Source: Rugosimonospora sp036494675 (GTDB lineage Bacteria; Actinomycetota; Actinomycetes; Mycobacteriales; Micromonosporaceae). From it: 33,747 nt of DNA. The notes beneath the pieces were generated by a model that saw only the letters and a list, made by a program, of their open reading frames with translations, was not told where the DNA came from and ran no database searches. Positions 17,090 through 24,685 of the stretch are shown here, piece after piece (the first letter of the stretch is position 1; each line of letters begins with the position of its first letter). The stretch covers positions 1-33,747 of the forward strand of contig DASXOA010000220.1 in NCBI GenBank assembly GCA_036494675.1. Direction: 5' to 3'. The position numbers and the translations under genes are program-made.

Positions 17090-18265
17090 GTGAACGACAT
17101 CGCACCGGGCTGGTACAAGGACCCGGCCGAGCCGACCACCCAGCGGTACTGGGACGGCGAGGGCTGGATCGGCGAATCGCTGCCGATCGACGCCACGCCG
17201 CCCAGTACGCCGCCCGAGGTGGCCCCCATGGGCACGGTGACCCTGCCCCCGGCTCTGGCCCCCGGCGAGGCGCCGGCCCCGACCTCAGGGACGCCGACCT
17301 CAGGGATGCCCACGTCCGGGGCACCGACCTCCGGGATGCCGGCCTCCGGCGGCGCGGCGGCCGGGGAGCCGACGGCCGGCCAGCCACCCTCCGGCGGCCC
17401 GCGGATCGGCACGTCTCCGGCGGCTCCGCCGGCCTGGCCGCAGGGACCCCCCGGCTGGCCGCAGCCACCCTCCCCGACCGGATCCCCCGTTCCACCCGGC
17501 GCGCCCGCGCCACCCCCGGGTTGGCCGCCCGGCGCGCCGGTGCCGCCGGGATCGCCCGTCGGGGGCTGGCCGCCCGGTATGCCACCGAACCTGCCACCCG
17601 GCGCGCCGCCCGGGAGCATCCCGTGGCCGCCCGGCGTACCGCTGCCGCCCGGGTACCGGATCGCCCAGGGGTACGCGTCGGTGCAGCCCCGGCCGCACGG
17701 ACTCCCGGTCGCCAACCTGGGGCTGCGCTTCCTCGCCCGGCTGATCGACTTCGGCATCGTGCTCGGGCTGAACGCGGTGGCCACGGGCTGGCTGTTCTAC
17801 CTGCTCGTCTCGGACTACGCCCCGCTGTTCCGGGCGGTGGAACACAATCCCGACTACAGCAACCTGCCGACGCTGCCCGGCCGGGCCACCGCGCTGACCT
17901 ACCTCATCCCGGTGATCTGGATGGTGGTCTGGCTGGCCTACGAGGTACCGGCGATCGCGCATGCCGGGCAGACGTTCGGCAAACGGGTGGTCGGCATCAA
18001 GGTGATGGCGCTGGAGAGCGACGCGCCGCTCGGCTTCGCCCGGGCGCTGCGCCGGTGGAGCCCGCTGGGCATCCCCATGCTGCTGTGGACCTGCGGTCTC
18101 GGCCTCATCCTCCAACTGGTTGACTCGATCTCCCCAGCCATGGGCGGACCGCTGCAACTGGCCCTGCACGACCGGTCCGCCCAGACAGTGGTGGTCCGCG
18201 TCGGGCGGCGCGGGCACGAGATAACACCCGTCAAGGCTCAGAAGAAGACCGGAGAACAGTTATGA
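17090..18265 (+). CDS. DUF2510/RDD-domain membrane protein with Pro/Gly-rich linker
   Basis: Protein of 391 aa in three parts. Residues 5-40 (APGWYKDP....QRYWDGEGW) form a DUF2510 domain. Residues about 40-200 are a Pro/Gly/Ser/Thr linker with a run of 5-residue 'PTSGx' repeats (about 63-85) and many PPG units. Residues about 205-370 form an RDD domain with several transmembrane segments, starting 'FLARLIDFGIVLGLNAV' and including 'FGKRVVGIKVM'. RDD proteins are linked to transport in some bacteria, but no function can be assigned. GTG at 17090 is 10 nt after hppD and the gene's end overlaps the aminotransferase start by 4 nt (ATGA), so it is inside the tyrosine operon. Why a membrane protein is there is unknown. 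Confidence 0.85.
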   Translation: MNDIAPGWYKDPAEPTTQRYWDGEGWIGESLPIDATPPSTPPEVAPMGTVTLPPALAPGEAPAPTSGTPTSGMPTSGAPTSGMPASGGAAAGEPTAGQPPSGGPRIGTSPAAPPAWPQGPPGWPQPPSPTGSPVPPGAPAPPPGWPPGAPVPPGSPVGGWPPGMPPNLPPGAPPGSIPWPPGVPLPPGYRIAQGYASVQPRPHGLPVANLGLRFLARLIDFGIVLGLNAVATGWLFYLLVSDYAPLFRAVEHNPDYSNLPTLPGRATALTYLIPVIWMVVWLAYEVPAIAHAGQTFGKRVVGIKVMALESDAPLGFARALRRWSPLGIPMLLWTCGLGLILQLVDSISPAMGGPLQLALHDRSAQTVVVRVGRRGHEITPVKAQKKTGEQL

Positions 18266-19329
18266 GTCTCGTCCGCGAGGATCTTGCCGCGCTCCCCGCC
18301 TACGTACCGGGCCGGACGCTGCCCGGTGCCATCAAGCTCGCCAGCAACGAGGTGCCGTACGGGCCGCTGCCCGGCGTCGTGGAGGCGATCACCGAGGCGG
18401 CCGCGAACAGCCACCGGTACCCGGACATGGGCACCGTGCGGCTGCGCGACGCGCTGGCCGACCGGTACGGGGTGGACGCCGGGCGGATCGTCACGGGCTG
18501 CGGTTCGGTGGCCCTCGCCGAGCACCTGGCGAAGAGCACCTGCATCGGGCGGGAGGACGAGATCCTCTACTCGTGGCGCTCGTTCGAGGCGTACCCGATC
18601 ATCGCGGCGGTCAGCGGCGCGACCAGCGTACGGGTGCCCAACCTGCCCGACCACGGCCACGACCTGGGGGCCATGGCGGCCGCGATCACCCCGCGTACCC
18701 GCATGATCCTGGTCTGCAACCCGAACAACCCGACCGGTACGGCGCTGCGCCGGGCCGCGCTGGACGCGTTCCTCGACGCGGTACCGGAGACGACGCTCGT
18801 GGTGATCGACGAGGCGTACCGGGAGTTCATCACCGACCCGGAGGTGCCGGACGGCATCCAGACGTATGCCGACCGACCCAACGTGGTGGTGCTGCGGACG
18901 CTGTCCAAGGCGTGGGGGCTGGCCGGGGCGCGGGTCGGGTTCCTGGTCGCGGCGCCGGCCGTGGCCGACGCGGTCCGTAAGGTGCTCACGCCGTTCTCGA
19001 CCTCGGCCCTGGCCCAGGCCGCCGCGCTCGCCGCGCTGGCGGCGGCGGACGAGGTCGACCGGCGCACCGCGCTCGTGCGCGCCGAGCGGGAGCGGATGCT
19101 GCCGGCGATCCGCAAGCTGGTGCCGGACGTGCCGGACAGCCAGGCCAACTTCTTCTGGCTCCCGCTCGGTGACCGGTCGGCCGCCTTCGGCGCGGCCTGT
19201 GAGGATCGCGGCGTGGTGGTGCGGCCGTTCCAGGGCGACGGGGTACGGGTCACCCTCGGTACCCCCGAGGAAAACGACGCGTTCCTCCGGGCGGCCGAGG
19301 AGGCGCTGAGCGAGACGGCGCCGGCCTGA
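18262..19329 (+). CDS. hisC: HisC-like (histidinol-phosphate/aromatic) aminotransferase
   Basis: PLP-dependent fold-type I aminotransferase of 355 aa. Conserved points: NPNNPTG (153-159), D183 in VIDEAY, the Schiff-base lysine K216 in RTLSKAWGLAGARVGF, and substrate-side GVVVRPF near the C-terminus. By sequence it belongs to the HisC/Pat group, which contains both histidinol-phosphate transaminases and aromatic-amino-acid transaminases. Its place in one operon with hppD, and the absence of any other his gene here, favour tyrosine/phenylalanine as substrate. ATG at 18262 overlaps the previous stop (ATGA), indicating translational coupling; GGAG lies just upstream. Confidence 0.88.
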   Translation: MSLVREDLAALPAYVPGRTLPGAIKLASNEVPYGPLPGVVEAITEAAANSHRYPDMGTVRLRDALADRYGVDAGRIVTGCGSVALAEHLAKSTCIGREDEILYSWRSFEAYPIIAAVSGATSVRVPNLPDHGHDLGAMAAAITPRTRMILVCNPNNPTGTALRRAALDAFLDAVPETTLVVIDEAYREFITDPEVPDGIQTYADRPNVVVLRTLSKAWGLAGARVGFLVAAPAVADAVRKVLTPFSTSALAQAAALAALAAADEVDRRTALVRAERERMLPAIRKLVPDVPDSQANFFWLPLGDRSAAFGAACEDRGVVVRPFQGDGVRVTLGTPEENDAFLRAAEEALSETAPA

Positions 19330-19355
19330 CCCGCGCTGCCTCTTACGGCGCCGTC
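19314..19355. terminator. Bidirectional terminator between hisC-like gene and propeller gene
   Basis: Perfect 10-bp stem GACGGCGCCG (19314-19323) / CGGCGCCGTC (19346-19355) with a 22-nt loop. It spans the stop codon of the aminotransferase and the gap to the convergent gene ending at 19361. Confidence 0.6.
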
Positions 19356-19360
19356 CGCGC

Positions 19361-20566
19361 TCAGCTGCCGGCGACCAGGACGTTCGGCGACGGGTAGAAG
19401 TAGGCGCTGTCCGGCAGGTTCGGGGTGGCACCCGGTTTGCGGCGCTCGATGAACAGGAAGTGGTCCGCCGCGTACGCCTGGCCGAGGTCGAACGGCGTGG
19501 CCCCCTTCACGTCCAGCAAGTAGCCGGACAGCTCCTGCCCGGTGGCCGGATCGAGCGTGATGATCTCCGGGAACGGCAGGGAAGGATCGTCGACGACCAG
19601 GTGCACCGCGCCCGGCTCCACCGCGATCACCCGGCCCGTCACCGTCCAGAGTTGCTTGTTGTCGGCCAGCCCGACGCCGGCCACGTCGCCGCCCGACCGC
19701 GGCACGATCGCGACGCCGTCGGCCACCCAGACCCCCTGCTCGGCCAGCGCCGGCGCGGCGGTCAGCACCCCGCCCGCGCCGATCGCCCACGCCCCACCGG
19801 AATCGCGTACGCCCCGGCAGCCCGAGTGACCGAGCGCGCAGCCGACCGGCTGGACCACCGCCTGTGGCCAGGTCAGCGCGGCGCCGGTGCGGGCATCGTA
19901 GGCGTGCACCGCCGGCGACCCGCAGGTGGCGACGGATACGAACACGTCCGGGCCGGTGAAGGTGTCCGCGCAGGCGGTCGCCGGCTGCTGCCAGAGCTGC
20001 CGGCCGGTCGCCGCGTCGTACCCGCGGACCGACTGGCTGCCGACGGCCACCACGGTCTGTCCGGCCGTGTACAGCCGGGAGGGATCCCAGACGGTCGACG
20101 CGCCGGTACGCCGTCCGGTGAACGCCAACCCGCCGGGTACCGCCAGCTTCGCCTGCCAGGCGACGGTGCCCCTGGTCGCGTCGAGCCCGACGATCTCGCC
20201 GTCGGACCACTGCGACACCACGGTGGTACCGACCGCCACCACCCCGATCAGCTGTGCCGGCCAGCGCCGGTAGGACCAGAACGGCGACATCGTGGACTTG
20301 ATGTTCACCGGGTCGTCGGCGAACACCTGCTGCTTGCCCGCGTACACGCGCAGCCGGCCGTCGACCACGATCGGGGCGGCCAGCAACGTGCCGTACACCA
20401 CAGGCTGGGCGGCCGGGGCGGTGCGCGGATAGGCCGTTTCCGCCTTGTCGAGGATGGTGCCCGGTGCCAGGACCCGGTACCCGGCGATCCCGCCGGCCAC
20501 CACCAGTAGAGCGGTGACCAGACCGATCATCCGGTACCTGACCCCCGGTTGGCGGCCTGCGTCCAT
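19361..20566 (-). CDS. Second membrane-anchored PQQ-like beta-propeller protein
   Basis: Protein of 401 aa with a short basic N-terminus, one transmembrane helix (about 13-31) and an extracytoplasmic propeller. PQQ-like repeats include 'GLDATRGTVAWQAKLAVPG', 'GYDAATGRQLWQQPA', 'AYDARTGAALTWPQ' and 'TLDPATGQELSGYLL'. Several paired cysteines (ACAD, ATCGSP, GCALGHSGC) suggest disulfides, in keeping with an external location. ATG at 20566 follows GGAGGTG at 6-nt spacing, so the longer frame to 20656 is not used. The architecture matches the protein at 13065-14390, though they are not near-identical. No enzymatic role can be assigned. Confidence 0.8.
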   Translation of the reverse strand: MDAGRQPGVRYRMIGLVTALLVVAGGIAGYRVLAPGTILDKAETAYPRTAPAAQPVVYGTLLAAPIVVDGRLRVYAGKQQVFADDPVNIKSTMSPFWSYRRWPAQLIGVVAVGTTVVSQWSDGEIVGLDATRGTVAWQAKLAVPGGLAFTGRRTGASTVWDPSRLYTAGQTVVAVGSQSVRGYDAATGRQLWQQPATACADTFTGPDVFVSVATCGSPAVHAYDARTGAALTWPQAVVQPVGCALGHSGCRGVRDSGGAWAIGAGGVLTAAPALAEQGVWVADGVAIVPRSGGDVAGVGLADNKQLWTVTGRVIAVEPGAVHLVVDDPSLPFPEIITLDPATGQELSGYLLDVKGATPFDLGQAYAADHFLFIERRKPGATPNLPDSAYFYPSPNVLVAGS

Positions 20567-20630
20567 TCGTGCACCTCCGCCGGGCAGGCTACCCGACGCA
20601 CCTCGGTGCCCCGTCCGTACCGCTGACTCA

Positions 20631-20722
20631 CCGCCGGCCGCGGCGGCCCGCGTCACAGCAGCCGCCGGCCGCGGCGGCCCGGGTCACAGCCGCCGCCGGC
20701 CGCGGCGGCCCGGTCACAGCAG
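20631..20722. repeat. Three tandem 31-bp units duplicating a gene 3' end and its hairpin
   Basis: Units at 20631-20661 (31 bp), 20662-20692 (31 bp) and 20693-20722 (30 bp) are nearly identical, starting CCGCCGGCCGCGG and ending GTCACAGCAG or a variant. On the minus strand each reads CTGCTGTGAC followed by a GC hairpin GCCGCCG-CGGC-CGGCGGC. The third unit contains the real last codons and TGA stop (20714-20716) of the gene at 20714-21592, so the array repeats that gene's end plus its putative terminator stem. Confidence 0.88.
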
Positions 20723-21592
20723 CCCGAACCCCTTCAGGTCGGCCAGCGGTTCGGGGACGCTGCAACTGCCGAAGCCGGTCCACAGCGGACGTTCGCGGTG
20801 CAGGATCCGCCGGGCGTGGTCGACGAGCGGCGCCGGGTCCGTGCCGGCCAGCACGGCGGCGACCTCGCCGACGTCCCCGCCCTGGGCGGCGACCGCCGAG
20901 GCGACCAGGACGTTGAGGAAACCGTGGTGGACGAAGCCGGTCCCCGGATCGGTGTGCCGGACGGCACGGTGCAGCCCGGCGGTCAGCTTGAAGCGCAGGC
21001 CCCGGTCCCGGCAGGCGCAGATCACGGCGGCAAGCTCGGCCGCGGTCGGGAACAACTCGGCGACCAGCCCGCCGGTGCGGAACTTCGGGGAGATGTCCAC
21101 GCCGCCGGCCCGGACGGCCGCGACCGTGTCGAGCGCCGCCATCAGGCCCCAGCTCAGCGGGATCTCCGCGTAGCCGGCGACGCCCGGCCAGCCGGCCGAC
21201 AGTTCGGCCAGCCGGGCCAGCCCGGGCTGAGGGTCCTCGCCGCGCCTGGCCACCGCGACCTCGATCTGCCGCAGCACGACCCGGCCCGGATGTTCGTTGA
21301 GGGCGCGCACCGCCTCGGGCAGCCGCTCGATGCCGCCGTCGCCGATCAGCCCGACCCCGGTCCCCGGCACCAGCTTGCTGGCCAGCCGCCCGGCCAAGCC
21401 GCCGGGCGGCCCACCGGTCAGCTCCCCGACCATCGACGCCGGGATCACCAGCGGGCCGACCAGGCGGGCGTACCAGGCGTCGCGGTGATCCCAGTGCGCG
21501 GCGAGCGCCACCGGCAGCGGCGCGTTGCCCGGCGGGAACACGGCGGCGTCATCGACGAGCCGGACGAGCAACTCCGGCACCTGTGTTGACAC
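20714..21592 (-). CDS. Conserved protein of unknown function, divergent from hmgA
   Basis: Protein of 292 aa that I cannot assign. It is Ala/Gly/Leu-rich without transmembrane segments or signal peptide, so probably cytoplasmic. Alternating strand/helix patterns ('GVGLIGDG', 'VVLRQIEVAV', 'VAGYAEIPL', 'GVDISPKFRTGG', 'LRFKLTAGLHRAVRH') suggest a TIM-barrel-like fold, and the blocks VDDAAVFPPG (13-22), KFRTGG and TAGLHRAVRHTDP look like conserved functional sites. GTG at 21592 has TACGTT 7 nt upstream (leaderless type). It shares a 79-bp promoter region with hmgA, so a role in or around homogentisate breakdown is possible, but that is inference from position only. Confidence 0.75.
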   Translation of the reverse strand: MSTQVPELLVRLVDDAAVFPPGNAPLPVALAAHWDHRDAWYARLVGPLVIPASMVGELTGGPPGGLAGRLASKLVPGTGVGLIGDGGIERLPEAVRALNEHPGRVVLRQIEVAVARRGEDPQPGLARLAELSAGWPGVAGYAEIPLSWGLMAALDTVAAVRAGGVDISPKFRTGGLVAELFPTAAELAAVICACRDRGLRFKLTAGLHRAVRHTDPGTGFVHHGFLNVLVASAVAAQGGDVGEVAAVLAGTDPAPLVDHARRILHRERPLWTGFGSCSVPEPLADLKGFGLL

Positions 21593-21599
21593 GGCTAGA

Positions 21600-21629
21600 A
21601 ACGTAACGGAGTCTACGAGTACCGGGCAA
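21600..21629 (-). promoter_or_regulatory. Promoter of the unknown gene divergent from hmgA
   Basis: On the minus strand: -35 TTGCCC (21624-21629), an 18-bp spacer and -10 TACGTT (21600-21605), with 7 nt to GTG 21592. It fits a leaderless transcript. Confidence 0.55.
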
Positions 21630-21633
21630 GTAT

Positions 21634-21648
21634 GTCCGATAATCGGAC
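21634..21648 (+). promoter_or_regulatory. Operator palindrome enclosing the hmgA -10 box
   Basis: GTCCGAT-A-ATCGGAC is a perfect 7-1-7 palindrome. It contains GATAAT (21638-21643), a 5/6 match to the -10 consensus at a suitable distance from the hmgA start (ATG 21672). A dimeric protein bound here would block hmgA transcription directly and lies just upstream of the -35 of the divergent gene. Confidence 0.55.
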
Positions 21649-21671
21649 GCCAGACGGAAGCAGGTGAGGAG

Positions 21672-22871
21672 ATGCCCTACTACCGGCGCGTGGGCGAGAT
21701 TCCACCGAAGCGGCACACCCAGTTCCGGCAGCCCGACGGCGGCCTGTACGCGGAGGAGTTGATGGGGCAGGAGGGCTTCTCGTCCGACTCGTCGCTGCTC
21801 TACCACCGCCACCTGCCGACCGCCATCGTGGCCGCCGAGCCGTTCGATCCGCCCTGGTCGACGGACGGCAACCCGACCCGACCGGCGGACGGGCTGCGGC
21901 GGCTGCCGAACCGGCCGCTCAAGCCCCGCCACCTCAAGACCCACAAGCTGGACGCCACGGGCGGCGACCCGGTCCTGGGCCGGCAGTACCTGCTGGCCAA
22001 CGACGACGTACAGGTCTCCTACGTACTCGCCGACCGGCCGTCCCCGCTGTACCGCGACGCCATCGGCGACGAGTGCCTCTACGTCGAGGCCGGGCGGGCG
22101 CGGATCGAGTCCGTGATGGGTGCGCTCGATGTGGGCGAGGGCGACTACGTCATCATCCCGACCTCGCTGACCCACCGGATCGTGCCGGACGGCCAGGTAC
22201 GCATGCTGGTCATCGAGGCATCCGGCCACATCGGGCCACCGAAGCGGTACCTGTCGACGCGGGGGCAGTTCCTGGAGGCGTCGCCGTACTGCGAGCGGGA
22301 CCTGCGTGGACCGGACGCTCCAATGCTCGCCGACGCCACCGACGTCGAGGTGTACGTGCGGCACCGGCGCGGCTGGACCCGGTACGTGTACGCCAACCAC
22401 CCGTTCGACGTCGTGGGCTGGGACGGCTGCCTGTACCCGTGGGCGTTCTCCATCCACGACTTCGAACCGATCACCGGCCGGGTGCACCAACCGCCGCCGG
22501 TCCACCAGACGTTCGAGGGGCCCGGGTTCGTGGTCTGCTCGTTCGTGCCGCGCAAGGTGGACTACCACCCGCTGTCCATCCCGGTCCCGTACAACCACCA
22601 CAACGTCGACTCGGACGAGATGCTGTTCTACACCGGCGGCAACTACGAGGCCCGGCGCGGATCCGGCATCGAGCAGGGATCGATCTCGCTGCATCCGGGC
22701 GGGTTCACCCACGGGCCGCAGCCGGGGGCGGCGGAGCGCGCGATCGGCGTCGACTACTTCGACGAACTGGCCGTCATGGTCGACACGTTCCGGCCCCTGG
22801 ACCTGTGCGAGCCGGCGCTGTCCTGCGAGGACACCGGCTACGCGTGGACGTGGGCCGGTCGGAGCCTGTGA
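21672..22871 (+). CDS. hmgA: Homogentisate 1,2-dioxygenase
   Basis: Fe(II) ring-cleaving dioxygenase, 399 aa, converting homogentisate to maleylacetoacetate, the step after HppD. It has the cupin-like fold with iron ligands H310, E316 and H347 (NHHNVDSDEMLFY and GGFTHGPQPG), aligned with H335, E341 and H371 of the human enzyme. The sequence is of the shorter bacterial type. ATG at 21672 follows AGGTGAGG. It is separated from hppD by about 4.6 kb but lies in the same metabolic island. No maleylacetoacetate isomerase or fumarylacetoacetase gene is in the window, so the pathway must finish elsewhere. Confidence 0.94.
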   Translation: MPYYRRVGEIPPKRHTQFRQPDGGLYAEELMGQEGFSSDSSLLYHRHLPTAIVAAEPFDPPWSTDGNPTRPADGLRRLPNRPLKPRHLKTHKLDATGGDPVLGRQYLLANDDVQVSYVLADRPSPLYRDAIGDECLYVEAGRARIESVMGALDVGEGDYVIIPTSLTHRIVPDGQVRMLVIEASGHIGPPKRYLSTRGQFLEASPYCERDLRGPDAPMLADATDVEVYVRHRRGWTRYVYANHPFDVVGWDGCLYPWAFSIHDFEPITGRVHQPPPVHQTFEGPGFVVCSFVPRKVDYHPLSIPVPYNHHNVDSDEMLFYTGGNYEARRGSGIEQGSISLHPGGFTHGPQPGAAERAIGVDYFDELAVMVDTFRPLDLCEPALSCEDTGYAWTWAGRSL

Positions 22872-22872
22872 G

Positions 22873-22889
22873 CGGCCGCCGGGCGGCCG
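22873..22889. terminator. Terminator hairpin after hmgA
   Basis: CGGCCGCC (22873-22880) / GGCGGCCG (22882-22889), a near-perfect GC hairpin with a minimal loop, immediately after the stop codon and between convergent hmgA and ispF. A second GC-rich segment (22918-22941) begins with the same TGAGCGG and shares CGGCCGGTAG, suggesting an imperfect duplication 49 bp apart. Confidence 0.6.
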
Positions 22890-22965
22890 GTAGGCGGGCC
22901 AACGGGTCGGGCCGGGATGAGCGGGGCCGGCCCGGCCGGTAGCGGGCAGGCGGATCGCGCCGGGG

Positions 22966-23439
22966 TCAGCGGGGCAGCAGCAGAGCCACCGCGACCGCGG
23001 CCAGGCCCTCGGCGCGGCCGGTCAACCCCAGCCCGTCGGTGGTCTTGCCGGACAGCCCCACGGTGGCGCCGATCGCCGTACCCAGCACCGACTCCGCCTC
23101 GGCCCGGCGGGTACCGATCCGCGGCGCCACCCCGATCACCTGGATCGATACGTTGCCGATCTCGAATCCCGCCTCACGGACCCGGCGCGCCGTCTCGGTG
23201 AGCAGGGCCACCCCGGACGCGCCGGCCCACTCCGGCCGGTCGACACCGTAGTTGGCGCCGAGATCTCCGAGGCCGGCCGCGGACAGCAGCGCGTCGCAGG
23301 CCGCGTGCGCGGCGACGTCGCCATCGGAGTGCCCGGCAAGCCCGGCGACGCCGGGCCACTCCAGCCCCGCCACCCAGCAGGGGCGGTCGGTGGAGAAGGC
23401 GTGGACGTCGGTACCGACGCCGACCCGGGGAACGATCAC
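22966..23439 (-). CDS. ispF: 2-C-methyl-D-erythritol 2,4-cyclodiphosphate synthase
   Basis: MEP-pathway enzyme of 157 aa that cyclises CDP-ME 2-phosphate to ME-cPP with release of CMP; functions as a trimer. Zinc ligands D11, H13 and H45 match D8, H10 and H42 of E. coli IspF, and the family blocks GHSDGDVAAHA (36-46) and AEAESVLG are intact. The loop GANYGVDRPEWAGASG differs from the E. coli sequence but is of the actinobacterial kind. GTG at 23439 overlaps the ispD stop codon (GTGA), so it is translationally coupled with ispD. Confidence 0.94.
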   Translation of the reverse strand: MIVPRVGVGTDVHAFSTDRPCWVAGLEWPGVAGLAGHSDGDVAAHAACDALLSAAGLGDLGANYGVDRPEWAGASGVALLTETARRVREAGFEIGNVSIQVIGVAPRIGTRRAEAESVLGTAIGATVGLSGKTTDGLGLTGRAEGLAAVAVALLLPR

Positions 23440-24134
23440 GAGGGGAGGGTACGCGCGAGGAGTGCCTCGGCGATCACGAGGTCGACCGGGCGGGTGATCT
23501 TCATGGCCGCCTCGTCGCCGGGTACGCAGAACACCGTCACCCCGAGCTTCTCCACCATGCCGGCGTCGTCCGTGTGCTCGTCGACGGCGGCCTCATGCGC
23601 CGCCACCAGTACCGGGCGGCGGAATCCCTGCGGCGTCTGGACGGCCCGAAGCACGGAGCGGTCGACCGTACCCACCACCGCGCCGGAGGCGGCCACCTCT
23701 TTGATCGTGTCGATCACCGGGAGCACCGGGATCACCGCGTCGTGCCCTTCGTGTACGGCCGCGGCGACCGCGGCGACCAGGGCGGACGGCGTGAGCGCGC
23801 GGGCCGCGTCGTGAACCAGGATGATCTCGAAGCTCGCGGGTACGGCGGCCAGCGCGGCGGCCACCGAGGCCTGCCGGGTATCGCCGCCGGCCACCACCGT
23901 CACCGGAGCGACCCGCGCGAGCAGTTCGCGGACCGCGTCGACCTCGGCGGGCGGAGCCGCCACCACGACGCAGCCGACACCGGCGGCGGCCACCCGCCGC
24001 ACCGCATGCACCAGGAGAGGCTCGCCGGCCAGCGGGCGCAGCGCCTTCGGCCCACCCGGGCCGAGCCTGATTCCAAGACCCGCCGCAGGAACGAGGACCG
24101 CGACGTCACCGCGCAAATCGAGGCGCGCGGTCAC
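23436..24134 (-). CDS. ispD: 2-C-methyl-D-erythritol 4-phosphate cytidylyltransferase
   Basis: MEP-pathway enzyme of 232 aa that makes CDP-ME from MEP and CTP. The N-terminal nucleotide-binding motif PAAGLGIRLGPGGPKAL includes R23 and K30, equivalent to the catalytic R20 and K27 of E. coli. Other family blocks are VHDAAR (108-113) and the TVDRSVLRAVQTPQGF segment. GTG at 24134 has GAAGGA at 8-nt spacing. It follows carD by 38 nt and overlaps ispF by 4 nt, so carD-ispD-ispF likely form one transcript, the order I recall for M. tuberculosis. Confidence 0.94.
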   Translation of the reverse strand: MTARLDLRGDVAVLVPAAGLGIRLGPGGPKALRPLAGEPLLVHAVRRVAAAGVGCVVVAAPPAEVDAVRELLARVAPVTVVAGGDTRQASVAAALAAVPASFEIILVHDAARALTPSALVAAVAAAVHEGHDAVIPVLPVIDTIKEVAASGAVVGTVDRSVLRAVQTPQGFRRPVLVAAHEAAVDEHTDDAGMVEKLGVTVFCVPGDEAAMKITRPVDLVIAEALLARTLPS

Positions 24135-24172
24135 GTCGCGGTCCTTCGCAGCTGATTTCGAGTTCAGGCCGG

Positions 24173-24658
24173 TCAGGCCTCGGTGAGGACCTTGTCGAGG
24201 AGCATCTCCGCCTCGTCCTTGGTGCTCTTCTCGGCAAGCGCCACCTCGCCGACCAGGATGTCGCGGGCCTTGGCGAGCATTCGCTTCTCGCCCGCGGAGA
24301 GCCCACGCTCCCGTTCCCGCCGCCAGAGATCACGCACGACCTCGGCCACCTTCAGCGGGTTACCGGACGCCAGCTTCTCCAGGTTTGCCTTGTAACGCCG
24401 GGACCAGTTGGTCGGTTCCTCGGTGTGTGGGGCACGCAGCACGTCGAAGACCTTGGTGAGGCCTTCCTCGCCCACGACCTCACGAACACCCACGATCTCG
24501 GCATTCTCGGCTGGAACACGCACCGTCAGGTCACCCTGTGCAACCCTCAGGACGAGATACAGCTTCTCCTCGCCCCTGATGACCCGAGTCTCGATTGCCT
24601 CGATGAGTGCGGCCCCGTGGTGGGGGTAAACAACGGTCTCGCCGACACTGAAAACCAT
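24173..24658 (-). CDS. carD: CarD-family RNA polymerase-binding transcription regulator
   Basis: Global regulator of 161 aa (M. tuberculosis CarD is 162 aa) that binds the RNA polymerase beta subunit and stabilises open promoter complexes. The RNAP-interaction domain (about 1-60) begins MVFSVGETVVYPHHGAA. The helical DNA-binding region (about 65-161) contains VPTNWSRRYK-like 'EPTNWSRRYKAN' and 'LWRRERERGLSAGEKRML'. ATG at 24658 is chosen over the upstream GTG/ATG codons because family members start here and AAAGGGG precedes it. It heads the carD-ispD-ispF unit. Confidence 0.95.
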   Translation of the reverse strand: MVFSVGETVVYPHHGAALIEAIETRVIRGEEKLYLVLRVAQGDLTVRVPAENAEIVGVREVVGEEGLTKVFDVLRAPHTEEPTNWSRRYKANLEKLASGNPLKVAEVVRDLWRRERERGLSAGEKRMLAKARDILVGEVALAEKSTKDEAEMLLDKVLTEA

Positions 24659-24685
24659 AGGTTCGAAACCCCTTTCGCTGTGTCC

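Noticed and set aside
18262..19329. Reading the HisC-like gene as part of histidine biosynthesis
   Set aside because: No other his gene is nearby and it is translationally coupled into the hppD operon, so an aromatic aminotransferase role is more likely, though HisC activity cannot be excluded.
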